From positions 1 through 13,571 of the forward strand of contig JAITPZ010000297.1 in NCBI GenBank assembly GCA_031289165.1: 13,571 nucleotides of DNA, read 5' to 3'. Shown one piece after another: positions 1 to 6,395 of this stretch (positions are counted from its first letter, which is position 1; every line of letters begins with the position of its first letter). This DNA is from Synergistaceae bacterium. GTDB taxonomy: Bacteria > Synergistota > Synergistia > Synergistales > Aminobacteriaceae. The notes below the pieces were generated by a model. It worked only from the letters and a program-made list of their open reading frames with translations, searched no databases and had not been told where the DNA came from. The translations under genes and the position numbers were made by a program.

Positions 1-22
1 TATAAAGGTGTTATAAAGGAAT

Positions 23-53
23 AAAAAAAGGCTCCAAGAAAATCTCCTGAACC
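23..53 (-). terminator. Rho-independent terminator of the tRNA-Ala gene
   Basis: On the minus strand, 11 nt past the encoded CCA end of the tRNA, GGTTCAGGA can pair with TCTTG-G-AGCC (one bulged G, some G-U pairs) around a GATTT loop. The stem is followed directly by a run of seven T. The stem-plus-U-tract layout and its position just after the tRNA fit intrinsic termination. It was found by eye, with no folding energy computed. Confidence 0.7.
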
Positions 54-64
54 CTTGTTATCTC

Positions 65-140
65 TGGTGGAGCTGATGAGATTCGAACTCACGACCTCTT
101 CCGTGCGAGGGAAGCGCGCTCCCAACTGCGCTACAGCCCC
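65..140 (-). tRNA. tRNA-Ala (anticodon CGC)
   Basis: The 76-nt minus-strand sequence folds into a full cloverleaf. The acceptor stem pairs GGGGCTG with CAGCTCC (one G-U pair), and the D arm is GCGC/GCGC. The anticodon stem is CTTCC/GGAAG around the loop CTCGCAC, and the T arm GTGAG/CTCAT has the TTCGAAT loop. Positions 34-36 read CGC, which decodes the alanine codon GCG. The 3' CCA is encoded in the DNA (65-67). A consensus promoter lies upstream and an intrinsic terminator downstream, so the tRNA appears to be a single-gene transcription unit separate from the protein genes. Confidence 0.96.
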
Positions 141-162
141 ATCCTTTTGAACAACGCAGGAT

Positions 163-191
163 ATTCTATACGGGACCCGTGCCCTTGTCAA
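163..191 (-). promoter_or_regulatory. sigma70-type promoter of tRNA-Ala
   Basis: Reading the minus strand, TTGACA (186-191) and TAGAAT (163-168) are separated by exactly 17 nt, close to the housekeeping consensus. The tRNA 5' end is 23 nt downstream of the -10 box, leaving room for a short leader removed by RNase P. The spacer holds the dyad ACGGG-A-CCCGT (170-180), which could be an operator or chance. Confidence 0.8.
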
Positions 192-310
192 TCAGAAACT
201 GGCACTTAAATTTTGCCCCAAACGCCTCTCATACCAAATTGCAATCAGTTAAAAGCTCGTGACCTGCTGATGTCGAGAGTGCTATCAACTTCCTGTTGAA
301 TGCAAAGTTG
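192..310. other. AT-richer spacer with no recognised gene
   Basis: This stretch lies between the tRNA-Ala promoter and the MITE-like repeat. I see no convincing coding frame, RNA or promoter in it. It contains the short palindrome ATTGCAAT and an 11-nt string, GCTATCAACTT (281-291). The same string recurs just before the transposase fragment at the other end of the window (13458-13468). Its base composition differs visibly from the GC-rich gene block, which may point to old mobile DNA. Confidence 0.4.
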
Positions 311-414
311 TATAGTGGTTTAACTTAAGTTTACTATAAGAGGCTAAAAGTTTTCCTCAATAGTGAGCCGTTTTAGCTATTCTAACTTTAGGCTTTTTAC
401 TTGAATTCACTATA
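311..414. mobile_element. MITE-like inverted-repeat element, 104 bp, TA-flanked
   Basis: The segment starts with TATAGTGGTTTAACTT and ends with the imperfect reverse complement of it (the far end reads TATAGTGAATTCAAGT on the other strand). The outer 7 bp are perfectly inverted. Further in, GGCTAAAAGTT on the left corresponds to GCCTAAAGTT on the right. An inner stem pairs GCTAAAA (343-349) with TTTTAGC (371-377), and CTCA-ATAG-TGAG forms a tip hairpin. It is non-coding, AT-rich and bounded by TA, as expected for a small non-autonomous element mobilised by an IS630/Tc1-mariner-type transposase. The family is inferred only from the TA ends; no transposase of that type is in view. It also lies just past the nudix gene and could act as a transcript-end hairpin. 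Confidence 0.55.
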
Positions 415-448
415 TCGGGCTTACCGAACTCGTTCGACGCGGGTGACG

Positions 449-1030
449 TCAATCAGCGGGAAGGGGCTTCAACCCCTGCCACGCCATAAACCAGGACAAG
501 GCCGCGAAGGTTTTGGAATCCCTGAACGTCCCCTTCGCCAGCATGTCGGGAACGTCCTCGTATCGAATTTCCCGCACCGAGACGTCCTCGTCCTCATCCT
601 GCGGAAGACGCGCGACGCTCAGGTCCGTGGCGAGGAAGAGCACCAGAAGTTCTGTGCAAAAACCAGGCGAGGCGTAAAAACGACCGATCTCGCGCAGATT
701 GCCCGGGCGATATCCCAACTCTTCCTGCATTTCGCGGATAGCGGCCTCCCCCGGATCCTCCCCCTTTTCCACGAGTCCGGCGCATATTTCGAGGGTCGTC
801 TCCCCCACGGCATAACGAAACTGACGGACCAAAAGAAGCGTCCCCCTGTCCGTCAGCGCCAGAATCCCCACGGCGGCATCGTGTTCCACTACCTCGCGCA
901 GGGCTTTGCGCCCGCTTTTCATCTCTATTTCGTCGACGCGCAGGTTCAGACTGCGCCCATCGTACAGCCTGCGGCTTGAGGTCGTTCGCTCGTCCGGCAG
1001 GCCCGCCAGTTCCCGGTCTTCCACGTCCAT
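449..1030 (-). CDS. nudF: ADP-ribose pyrophosphatase, Nudix hydrolase (NudF-like)
   Basis: This 193-aa protein hydrolyses, by family, ADP-ribose to AMP and ribose 5-phosphate in the cytosol. The Nudix box (pattern GX5EX7REUXEEXGU) fits exactly from G85 to about residue 107, with R99-E100 and E103-E104 as the metal-binding core. The flanking segments RQFRY (69-73) and YASPGF (119-124) are typical of the ADP-ribose subgroup. I chose the ATG at 1030 because GGGGAG lies just upstream (GGGGAGAAC-ATG). The open frame extends to 1102, but that part overlaps the upstream zinc-ribbon gene and has a Gly/Ala/Val composition unlike the family. It is the last gene of the argF unit, 16 bp after the zinc-ribbon gene. 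Substrate specificity within the Nudix family is inferred; the fold is secure. Confidence 0.88.
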   Translation of the reverse strand: MDVEDRELAGLPDERTTSSRRLYDGRSLNLRVDEIEMKSGRKALREVVEHDAAVGILALTDRGTLLLVRQFRYAVGETTLEICAGLVEKGEDPGEAAIREMQEELGYRPGNLREIGRFYASPGFCTELLVLFLATDLSVARLPQDEDEDVSVREIRYEDVPDMLAKGTFRDSKTFAALSWFMAWQGLKPLPAD

Positions 1031-1046
1031 GTTCTCCCCTGCTCCG

Positions 1047-1235
1047 TCAGTGGCAGCAACCACCGGAACAGGAACCACAGATACCGCCGCAGCCCCCGCC
1101 ACCCCTCAGGGAGGGGCCGTCCAACAGCAACAGGGTCTTTCCCCGACACTCCGGACAGCGCAGGGAAAGGCGCTCCTCGCCCTGTTCAAACGTGTGTTTG
1201 CACTCCGCGCACTGAAAAACGCGATTTTCACTCAT
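1047..1235 (-). CDS. Small zinc-ribbon protein with Cys/Gly-rich tail
   Basis: This 62-aa protein has two CxxC knuckles, C9/C12 and C27/C30, spaced as in small FmdB-like or rubredoxin-type zinc ribbons. The first is followed by an aromatic/basic stretch (KHTFE). The C-terminus is unusual: after GPSLRGGGG it carries five more cysteines (49, 53, 56, 60, 61) among glycines and ends in Cys-Cys-His. The start is ATG 1235, 7 bp after the argF stop, with GGAG upstream (12-nt spacing, rather long). It lies between argF and nudF on the same strand and is probably cotranscribed. Function is unknown; metal binding is the only role the sequence supports. Tight fit between neighbours and the clean CxxC pattern argue that it is a real gene. 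Confidence 0.78.
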   Translation of the reverse strand: MSENRVFQCAECKHTFEQGEERLSLRCPECRGKTLLLLDGPSLRGGGGCGGICGSCSGGCCH

Positions 1236-1242
1236 GCTCTTT

Positions 1243-2190
1243 TTACGCTCCTATAGTGGCGACCATGACGGCCTTGATCGTGTGCATACGGTTTTCGGCT
1301 TCGTCGAAGACTTTGGAGGCCGGCGACTCGAATACGTCCTCCGTGACTTCGTAGCCCTTGATCGCGGGGAGACAGTGCAGAAAGATCGTCGTGTCCTTCC
1401 CGCTGGCCTTCATCAGGTCGGCGTTGACCTGATAGGGTTTGAGGAGCCTGACGCGCGTTTCCTTCTGGTCCTCCTCCCCCATCGAGACCCATACGTCGGT
1501 GTAGATCGCGTCGGTCCCCTTCACGGCCTCCCGGGGATCCTCGAGGATCCGTATCGTCGCGCCGCTCCCCCGCGCGGCCTCAGCGCACTTATCGACCAGC
1601 GCGGGATCGGTAAAAAGCTCCTTCGGCGCGCCGACCGTGAAGTGGATTCCCAGCTTGGCGCAGCCGATCATCAGGGCGTTCGCCATGTTGTTGCGGCCGT
1701 CGCCGATGTAGGTCAGGGAAAGCCCCTTCAGCTGCTTTCCGAAATTTTCCTGCAGCGTCAGAAAATCCGCAAGGATCTGCGTGGGGTGATCGATGTCCGT
1801 CAGCCCGTTCCAGACGGGAATACCGGCCCACTGCGCCAGTTCCTCGACCATGCTCTGTTTGAAGCCCCGAAACTCGATTCCGTCGAACATGCGCCCCAAA
1901 ACTCGAGCCGTGTCCCTGACGTCTTCCTTTCCGCCAAGGTGGATGTCGTTCTTTCCCAAAAACTCCGGATGCCCTCCCTCGTCGATGCAGGCGACGGTAA
2001 AGGCGCAACGGGTGCGGGTGGACGCCTTTTCGAACAAAAGGGCCACGTTCCTGCCAGCCAGCGTCGTTCCCCGAACACCGGCGCGCTTCTTCGCTTTCAG
2101 ATCGGCGGACAGATCCAGAAGATAGAGGATCTCCTCGGGGCTGAAATCCATCAGGGTCAGAAAACTTCTTCCTTTCAGGTTCACGGGCAT
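1243..2190 (-). CDS. argF: Ornithine carbamoyltransferase (ArgF/ArcB type)
   Basis: The cytosolic enzyme (315 aa) interconverts ornithine plus carbamoyl phosphate and citrulline plus phosphate. Diagnostic motifs are all present: the carbamoyl-phosphate loop STRTR (57-61), HPTQ (135-138), the ornithine-side DVWVSMGE (about 222-229) and the HCLPA loop (262-266, catalytic Cys). The C-terminus ENRMHTIKA is also typical. I chose ATG 2190, which has GGAGG 8 nt upstream; the frame runs open to 2256, but that part covers the promoter. Compared with E. coli ArgF and Pseudomonas ArcB, the segment between HCLPA and EVTEDVFES is short, a loop deletion of about 20 residues. Motifs do not separate the anabolic enzyme (ArgF) from the arginine-deiminase-pathway enzyme (ArcB), and no other arginine gene is in the window. 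It heads its own transcription unit. Confidence 0.93.
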   Translation of the reverse strand: MPVNLKGRSFLTLMDFSPEEILYLLDLSADLKAKKRAGVRGTTLAGRNVALLFEKASTRTRCAFTVACIDEGGHPEFLGKNDIHLGGKEDVRDTARVLGRMFDGIEFRGFKQSMVEELAQWAGIPVWNGLTDIDHPTQILADFLTLQENFGKQLKGLSLTYIGDGRNNMANALMIGCAKLGIHFTVGAPKELFTDPALVDKCAEAARGSGATIRILEDPREAVKGTDAIYTDVWVSMGEEDQKETRVRLLKPYQVNADLMKASGKDTTIFLHCLPAIKGYEVTEDVFESPASKVFDEAENRMHTIKAVMVATIGA

Positions 2191-2223
2191 AAAACAGTCC
2201 TCCCTCGGCTTCAATTTATTTTT

Positions 2224-2252
2224 ATAATAAGCCCCGCGAGATTTTACGTCAA
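2224..2252 (-). promoter_or_regulatory. sigma70-type promoter of the argF unit
   Basis: On the minus strand, TTGACG (2247-2252) and TATTAT (2224-2229) are separated by 17 nt, within the 75-bp gap between the ispG stop and the argF start. An AT-rich stretch follows, then GGAGG and the argF ATG. The promoter makes argF, the zinc ribbon and nudF a unit that can be expressed separately from the envelope block. I see no convincing ArgR box in the gap, and no terminator between ispG and this promoter. Confidence 0.75.
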
Positions 2253-2265
2253 ACAACGCAGGCCT

Positions 2266-3303
2266 TTACGTTTCTTTAAAAAAGGCGGGAAGGACCGTTG
2301 GCAGGTCCTCGAAGTCGTACTCTCCGGCCACGACGCCCTCCCTGAACAGGACCGCGCCCACCGGCGTCCCCGCGATGCCGAAACGCGCGTTTTTCGCCTC
2401 CCTGGGGCCGTTGACCTCGCAGCCCATGACCGCGACGGTCGTCCCGTCCGGAAGGTCGGAGAGCATCGGCTCGATCAGCCTGACCAGCTTCATGACGTCG
2501 GCCCTCCGCCGTCCGCAGGTGGGACACGATATCAGCTCAACGCCCCGTGAGCGCAACCCAAGGGCCTTCAGGATCTCGTAGCCGACGCGAACTTCTCGCT
2601 CCGGCTCGTCGGTCAGGGACACGCGCAACGTATCCCCCACCCCCTGACTCAGAAGGGCGGCGATTCCCGCGGTACTCCTGACGATGCCGGCGTCGCCGGG
2701 CCCCGCCTCCGTAACGCCGATATGCAGCGGCAGTTCCGGCCACGCGCGCGCAATAAGGCCGTTGCCCCTCACGGTCTCGGCCACGGAAGAGGACTTTGCG
2801 GACAGAATGATATTCTCGAACCCCCGATCCAAAAGAAGGGACACCTGCTCCCTCACGGCGAGGAAGAGGGCCGTCGCGCGATCGCCCCCCGCCGCGTCGA
2901 GATGGCGGGCCGAAAGAGAACCGCCATTGGCCCCGACGCGAATGACCACTCCGAGGCCCTTCGCCATCGCGATCATCTCCGTCAGTTTGTGCAGGGGCAT
3001 GTTTCCGGGATTGATGCGCACGGCGGCGCATCCCGCCTTCATCGCGGCAATGGCGATAGCGGGGTCAAAATGGACGTCGGCCATCAGGGGCAGAGACGTC
3101 CGCTCGTTGACCCATCGCAAAAATTCCCCGAGTTCCACAGCGGGAAGAGCGACCCGCGCGAGTTCGCAGCCCGCGCGTTCCAATCGCTCACACTGCGCCA
3201 CGCATTCTTCCTTATTCGGCAGCGCCGTTTTAAGCATGCTCTCGACGCGCACGGGAGCACCGCCGCCTATCGTGACGCGACCGATTCTGACCTGACGCTT
3301 CAT
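2266..3303 (-). CDS. ispG: 4-hydroxy-3-methylbut-2-enyl diphosphate synthase IspG (GcpE)
   Basis: This 345-aa iron-sulfur enzyme converts ME-cPP to HMBPP in the MEP isoprenoid pathway. It has the short two-domain bacterial form: an N-terminal TIM barrel (INPGN at 97-101) and a C-terminal 4Fe-4S domain. Cluster ligands are C260 and C263 (CPTCGR), C295 (GCEVNGP) and E302. Two normally conserved spots differ. The usual NGPGEA reads NGPREA (R301, codon AGG), and the N-terminal Q/ESMTNT-type motif reads ESMLKT. The start is ATG 3303, 17 bp after the rseP stop. It has no clear ribosome binding site, so translation is probably coupled to rseP. An open frame runs on upstream to 4197, but that part is a shadow of rseP. 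Confidence 0.93.
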   Translation of the reverse strand: MKRQVRIGRVTIGGGAPVRVESMLKTALPNKEECVAQCERLERAGCELARVALPAVELGEFLRWVNERTSLPLMADVHFDPAIAIAAMKAGCAAVRINPGNMPLHKLTEMIAMAKGLGVVIRVGANGGSLSARHLDAAGGDRATALFLAVREQVSLLLDRGFENIILSAKSSSVAETVRGNGLIARAWPELPLHIGVTEAGPGDAGIVRSTAGIAALLSQGVGDTLRVSLTDEPEREVRVGYEILKALGLRSRGVELISCPTCGRRRADVMKLVRLIEPMLSDLPDGTTVAVMGCEVNGPREAKNARFGIAGTPVGAVLFREGVVAGEYDFEDLPTVLPAFFKET

Positions 3304-3320
3304 TATGAAGGAGAGTGGGC

Positions 3321-4367
3321 CTAATCCGAGAAAAGGCGCCAGATGTCCTGCCAGGTCACGAGCACCATCAGGCAGATCAGCAGGACGAACCCCGCCGTAT
3401 GAATTATATTTTCCACCTTCTCGGGAAGGCGGCGGCGAAGGATCATCTCCAGAAAAACAAAGATGATGCGTCCTCCGTCCAGCGCGGGAAAGGGAAACAG
3501 GTTCAGCAGGCCGAGGTTCAGGCTGATCAGCGCGAGAAAGGTGACAAAGCTCCACGTCCCCTCCCGCATCGCCCTTCCCGACATGGAGGCGATGCCTATG
3601 GGGCCGGTCACGTCCACCTCCTGCTGGCGGGTGATCCACTCCCATATCCCGCGAAGCATCAAACGCGTCATATCCTTTATATAACCGGCGGCGTTTTTTA
3701 TCGCCTCCGAAGCGGTGTAGCGGACCAGAGCCGGAGTGATCCCCAGCATGGGATATCCCTGCTCCCTGCTGACGGGAATGGGCATCTTTATATGGAAAGT
3801 CCGCTCTTCCCTCTCGACCGTAAAGTCCACATCGCCCAGGGTCGCGGACTCGCGCAGGCTCGTCGACATTTCGCGCCACTCCGAAACGGATTTCCCGTTG
3901 ACCGCCACGATACGGTCTCCGATCTCGAATCCGGACCGTTCCGCGGGATAACCATCCATCAGCGTTCCTATCTTCGTGTCGTTCATGTCCAGAACGCCGT
4001 GTCCATAGAGAAACGCCGCCGTCAAAATCAAAGCCAGGATAATATTGTTGAGGGAACCGTCCAGCAGAATCAAAAAACGCTTCCAGGCGGGCTGCTCGTT
4101 GAAACCCATACCGGGGACGACCGCCTCGTCCTCGTTCTCTTCCCCCATCCCCGCCAGACGACAGAAACCGCCCACCGGAAAAAGACGCCAGGACCACAGC
4201 ATCCGCGTTTCATTCTGCTGTCGGACCTGCTTCAGAACCGGTCCCATCCCGAAGGCGAACTCGTGCACCTGAACGCCCAGGAGGCGCGCCGTGATATAGT
4301 GTCCATATTCGTGAACGAGGACACATATCCCTATGACGATTACAAAAGCAACAAAACTGCTTACCAT
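3321..4367 (-). CDS. rseP: RseP-type intramembrane site-2 metalloprotease
   Basis: This 348-aa M50 family membrane protease cuts transmembrane substrates, classically anti-sigma factors and signal-peptide remnants. The first transmembrane helix carries the zinc motif HEYGH (H19, E20, H23). A PDZ domain lies at about 125-200 (core GYPAERSGFEIGDRIVAVNG). The third zinc ligand is in FPALDGGR (D297), within a C-terminal helix. Hydrophobic helices are visible at about 3-18, 100-120, 272-295 and 322-340. The start is ATG 4367 with AGGAG 11 nt upstream, 4 bp after the dxr stop. The place between dxr and ispG is the common conserved order. The usual AGPxxN segment reads DGSLNN (103-108), which is atypical. 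No anti-sigma factor or sigma factor is in the window, so the substrate is unknown. Confidence 0.93.
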   Translation of the reverse strand: MVSSFVAFVIVIGICVLVHEYGHYITARLLGVQVHEFAFGMGPVLKQVRQQNETRMLWSWRLFPVGGFCRLAGMGEENEDEAVVPGMGFNEQPAWKRFLILLDGSLNNIILALILTAAFLYGHGVLDMNDTKIGTLMDGYPAERSGFEIGDRIVAVNGKSVSEWREMSTSLRESATLGDVDFTVEREERTFHIKMPIPVSREQGYPMLGITPALVRYTASEAIKNAAGYIKDMTRLMLRGIWEWITRQQEVDVTGPIGIASMSGRAMREGTWSFVTFLALISLNLGLLNLFPFPALDGGRIIFVFLEMILRRRLPEKVENIIHTAGFVLLICLMVLVTWQDIWRLFSD

Positions 4368-4371
4368 TGGT

Positions 4372-5574
4372 TCAAAATCTCCTTTTCCCGTCGCATATCG
4401 CGGCGCATCGCCCCCGCGCCCATTCCAGAACTTCGAGGGCCTCGGCCAGAGAACGCGGAGCGGCGTTCCCGTACGACGTCATTGTTTCCTCGACGACATC
4501 CGCGATCGCCGTGAAGGCGATCTCCTTTTTCAGAAAACGATCGACAGCGACCTCATCCGCCCCGACCAGAAGCGCCGGCAAAGCCCCTCCCCCGCGAAGC
4601 GCCTCTTTCGCCAGGCGCAGGGCGGGAAAACGACCTTCGTCCGCGAGGTCAAAACTCAGTTTTCTCCCATCCGGACGGGGACGTGGAAAATCAGGCCCCG
4701 GAATCACCCGATCCGGCCAGAAAAGACAGGACGCGGCGGGAAGCCGCATGTCCGGTTCTCCCCCCAGCATTTTAACGCAACCGTCCTCAAATTCCACCAG
4801 CCCATGCACGAAAGACCCCGGCGAGATCAGCGCCTCAACCTGGTCCGGCCTCAGATCGAACAGAAATGCGGCCTCGATCAGCTCAATGCCCTTGTTCATC
4901 AGAGTGGCGCTGTCTACGGTGATCTTGGCCCCCATGTTCCACACGGGATGCCTCAGCGCCATTTCGGGTGTGACGCCCTTCAGCTCCTCGGGCGTTCGGT
5001 CCCGAAACGGACCGCCCGAGGCCGTCAGGTAAATTTTCCGGGGAGTCCGCTCCTCACCGTGAAGGCACTGCCAGATCGCGTTGTGCTCGCTGTCCAGCGG
5101 GCGCAGCTGATCGGGGCGCCGCACCAGGGGCATGACCCACGCTCCGGCGACGACGACGCTCTCCTTGTTGGCCAGAGAGACCTCCCTGCCGGAGCGGAGC
5201 GCGACCTGCAACGCCTCTATCGCCGCTGTCCCCGACGAGGCGAACACGACGTGATCGACCTCCGGGTCCTGAGCCAGGTCCCTCAGCCCCTTCGGTCCGG
5301 AAAGCATCCGCACAGCCGGGGGCAGTTTGCCCGCAAGCGACGCCGCGGCGTCGGGCGAGGCGAGACAGACCTTTCGCACCCCTCCGAAGTCGCCCGTCAG
5401 ACGCGCGATTTTTTCGGCGTCCCGTCCCGCCGCCAGTGCGACCACCTCCAGCCGGTCCCGGTGACTGCGGCAGACGTCGAGAACCGACGAGCCCACGCTC
5501 CCGGTCGCGCCGATAACGGCGATGCGCTTCAAGTTTCCATTCAATTTTCCATTCGCGCCCCAAGCGTCGCTCAC
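4372..5574 (-). CDS. dxr: 1-deoxy-D-xylulose 5-phosphate reductoisomerase (Dxr/IspC)
   Basis: This 400-aa enzyme makes MEP from DXP with NADPH and is the first committed step of the MEP pathway. The NADPH-binding loop is GATGSVGSS (22-30). ANKES (135-139), the metal site DSEHN (161-165), SGGPFRDR (about 186-193), HPVWNMG (209-215) and DSATLMNKGIE (211 region to E221) are all present. One departure is clear: the usual HPQS segment reads SPGS (251-254), although the following His (VHG) is kept. The protein starts at a GTG whose last two bases form the cdsA stop (GTGA overlap at 5571-5574), so it is translationally coupled. The first 15 residues before KRIAVIG are an extension without conserved features. 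A later start is possible. Confidence 0.94.
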   Translation of the reverse strand: MSDAWGANGKLNGNLKRIAVIGATGSVGSSVLDVCRSHRDRLEVVALAAGRDAEKIARLTGDFGGVRKVCLASPDAAASLAGKLPPAVRMLSGPKGLRDLAQDPEVDHVVFASSGTAAIEALQVALRSGREVSLANKESVVVAGAWVMPLVRRPDQLRPLDSEHNAIWQCLHGEERTPRKIYLTASGGPFRDRTPEELKGVTPEMALRHPVWNMGAKITVDSATLMNKGIELIEAAFLFDLRPDQVEALISPGSFVHGLVEFEDGCVKMLGGEPDMRLPAASCLFWPDRVIPGPDFPRPRPDGRKLSFDLADEGRFPALRLAKEALRGGGALPALLVGADEVAVDRFLKKEIAFTAIADVVEETMTSYGNAAPRSLAEALEVLEWARGRCAAICDGKRRF

Positions 5575-6395
5575 AGCAGAATCACCCCGAAAATCAGGTA
5601 CGTGAGGAGCCCGTTGATCAGGATGCTGTCGAACCGATCGAGCACGCCTCCATGACCGGGAATCAGCCTGCCCGCGTCCTTCGCCCCCGCCTCCCGCTTA
5701 ATCAGGGATTCCGCCAGGTCGCCGAGCTGTCCGGCGAAGGAGCAGATAAGGCCGATCAGGAAGAGGGGAAACGGGGGCTGCTCCGTCACAAAAACGATCA
5801 CGGCGATCATCAGAACGCTCCCCAGGACGCCACCGATAAAGCCCTCCCACGTTTTTTTAGGGCTGATATTTTCACAAAGTTTCACCTTGCCCCATCGGGC
5901 GCCCACGAGGTACGCCGTCACGTCGCAGCTCCAGGTACAGGCAAACAGCGTCACGAGAACAAAGCTGCCGGTCGGCAGGTTACGCAGCAAAATCATGCAG
6001 GTCCACGGCACGATGATAAAGAGGATCCCCGACAGAGTCCCCCCGACGTTTCCTATGGCGAAGCTGACTCCCCAGAGCTGGCGGCGCACCATTTCGATCA
6101 TGAAGATGGCGTACACGGTCAGCGAGAGGATCAGAGCGATGGAGACCGGCCGGACTCCCTCCGCCGAGGAAAGGATGACGGCCAGCGCGGAGATATAGCC
6201 CACCCCCCTCGAAAGCCGATACTGTCCCACAAGGGACAGGAGTCGATAGTATTCCGAAAGCGAGAAAAGCGCGAGCAAGGCGACCACCAGAATCCACACC
6301 GATCCGCCCCGGTAGATGCCTCCCAGAATACCGAAGACAACGACCAGGCCGCTGAGCGACCGCGAAACCAGATCCCTACGACCTATTCCCGCCAT
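5571..6395 (-). CDS. cdsA: Phosphatidate cytidylyltransferase CdsA
   Basis: This integral membrane enzyme (274 aa) makes CDP-diacylglycerol from phosphatidate and CTP, the branch point to the major phospholipids. The C-terminal CDS signature is complete: LIKREAGAKDAGRLIPGHGG (231-250) followed by VLDRFDS, preceded by SPKKTWEG (178-185) and GDLAES (225-230). Hydrophobic stretches fill most of the first 160 residues and recur at 187-204 and 208-224, consistent with roughly seven to eight membrane helices. The ATG start lies inside the end of uppS (20-nt overlap), with only a weak ribosome site (GGGACAGG). Its stop overlaps the dxr start. The uppS-cdsA-dxr order is widespread in bacteria and supports the call. 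Confidence 0.94.
   Translation of the reverse strand: MAGIGRRDLVSRSLSGLVVVFGILGGIYRGGSVWILVVALLALFSLSEYYRLLSLVGQYRLSRGVGYISALAVILSSAEGVRPVSIALILSLTVYAIFMIEMVRRQLWGVSFAIGNVGGTLSGILFIIVPWTCMILLRNLPTGSFVLVTLFACTWSCDVTAYLVGARWGKVKLCENISPKKTWEGFIGGVLGSVLMIAVIVFVTEQPPFPLFLIGLICSFAGQLGDLAESLIKREAGAKDAGRLIPGHGGVLDRFDSILINGLLTYLIFGVILL

Noticed and set aside
1..20. Near-repeat TATAAAGG-TG-TTATAAAGG at the left edge, considered as CRISPR or iteron
   Set aside because: Only two short AT-rich copies are visible, with no regular spacing, so neither an array nor a replication origin can be claimed.
425..436. CGAAC-TC-GTTCG dyad past the nudF stop, considered as LexA box or terminator
   Set aside because: The gap is 2 nt rather than the 4 nt of a Firmicute LexA box, and no T-run follows, so neither an SOS operator nor an intrinsic terminator is supported.
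401..979. Long plus-strand open frames opposite the minus-strand genes, here opposite nudF and similarly opposite argF, ispG, dxr, udg and murA
   Set aside because: They lack ribosome sites and recognisable domains, are rich in Arg/Pro/His as expected for antisense shadows of GC-rich genes, and cover proven genes on the other strand.
3304..4197. Upstream open extension of the ispG frame that would give a 643-aa protein
   Set aside because: This part is a shadow of rseP in another frame and shows no fold-like pattern. The IspG homology begins at ATG 3303, so a fusion is not supported.
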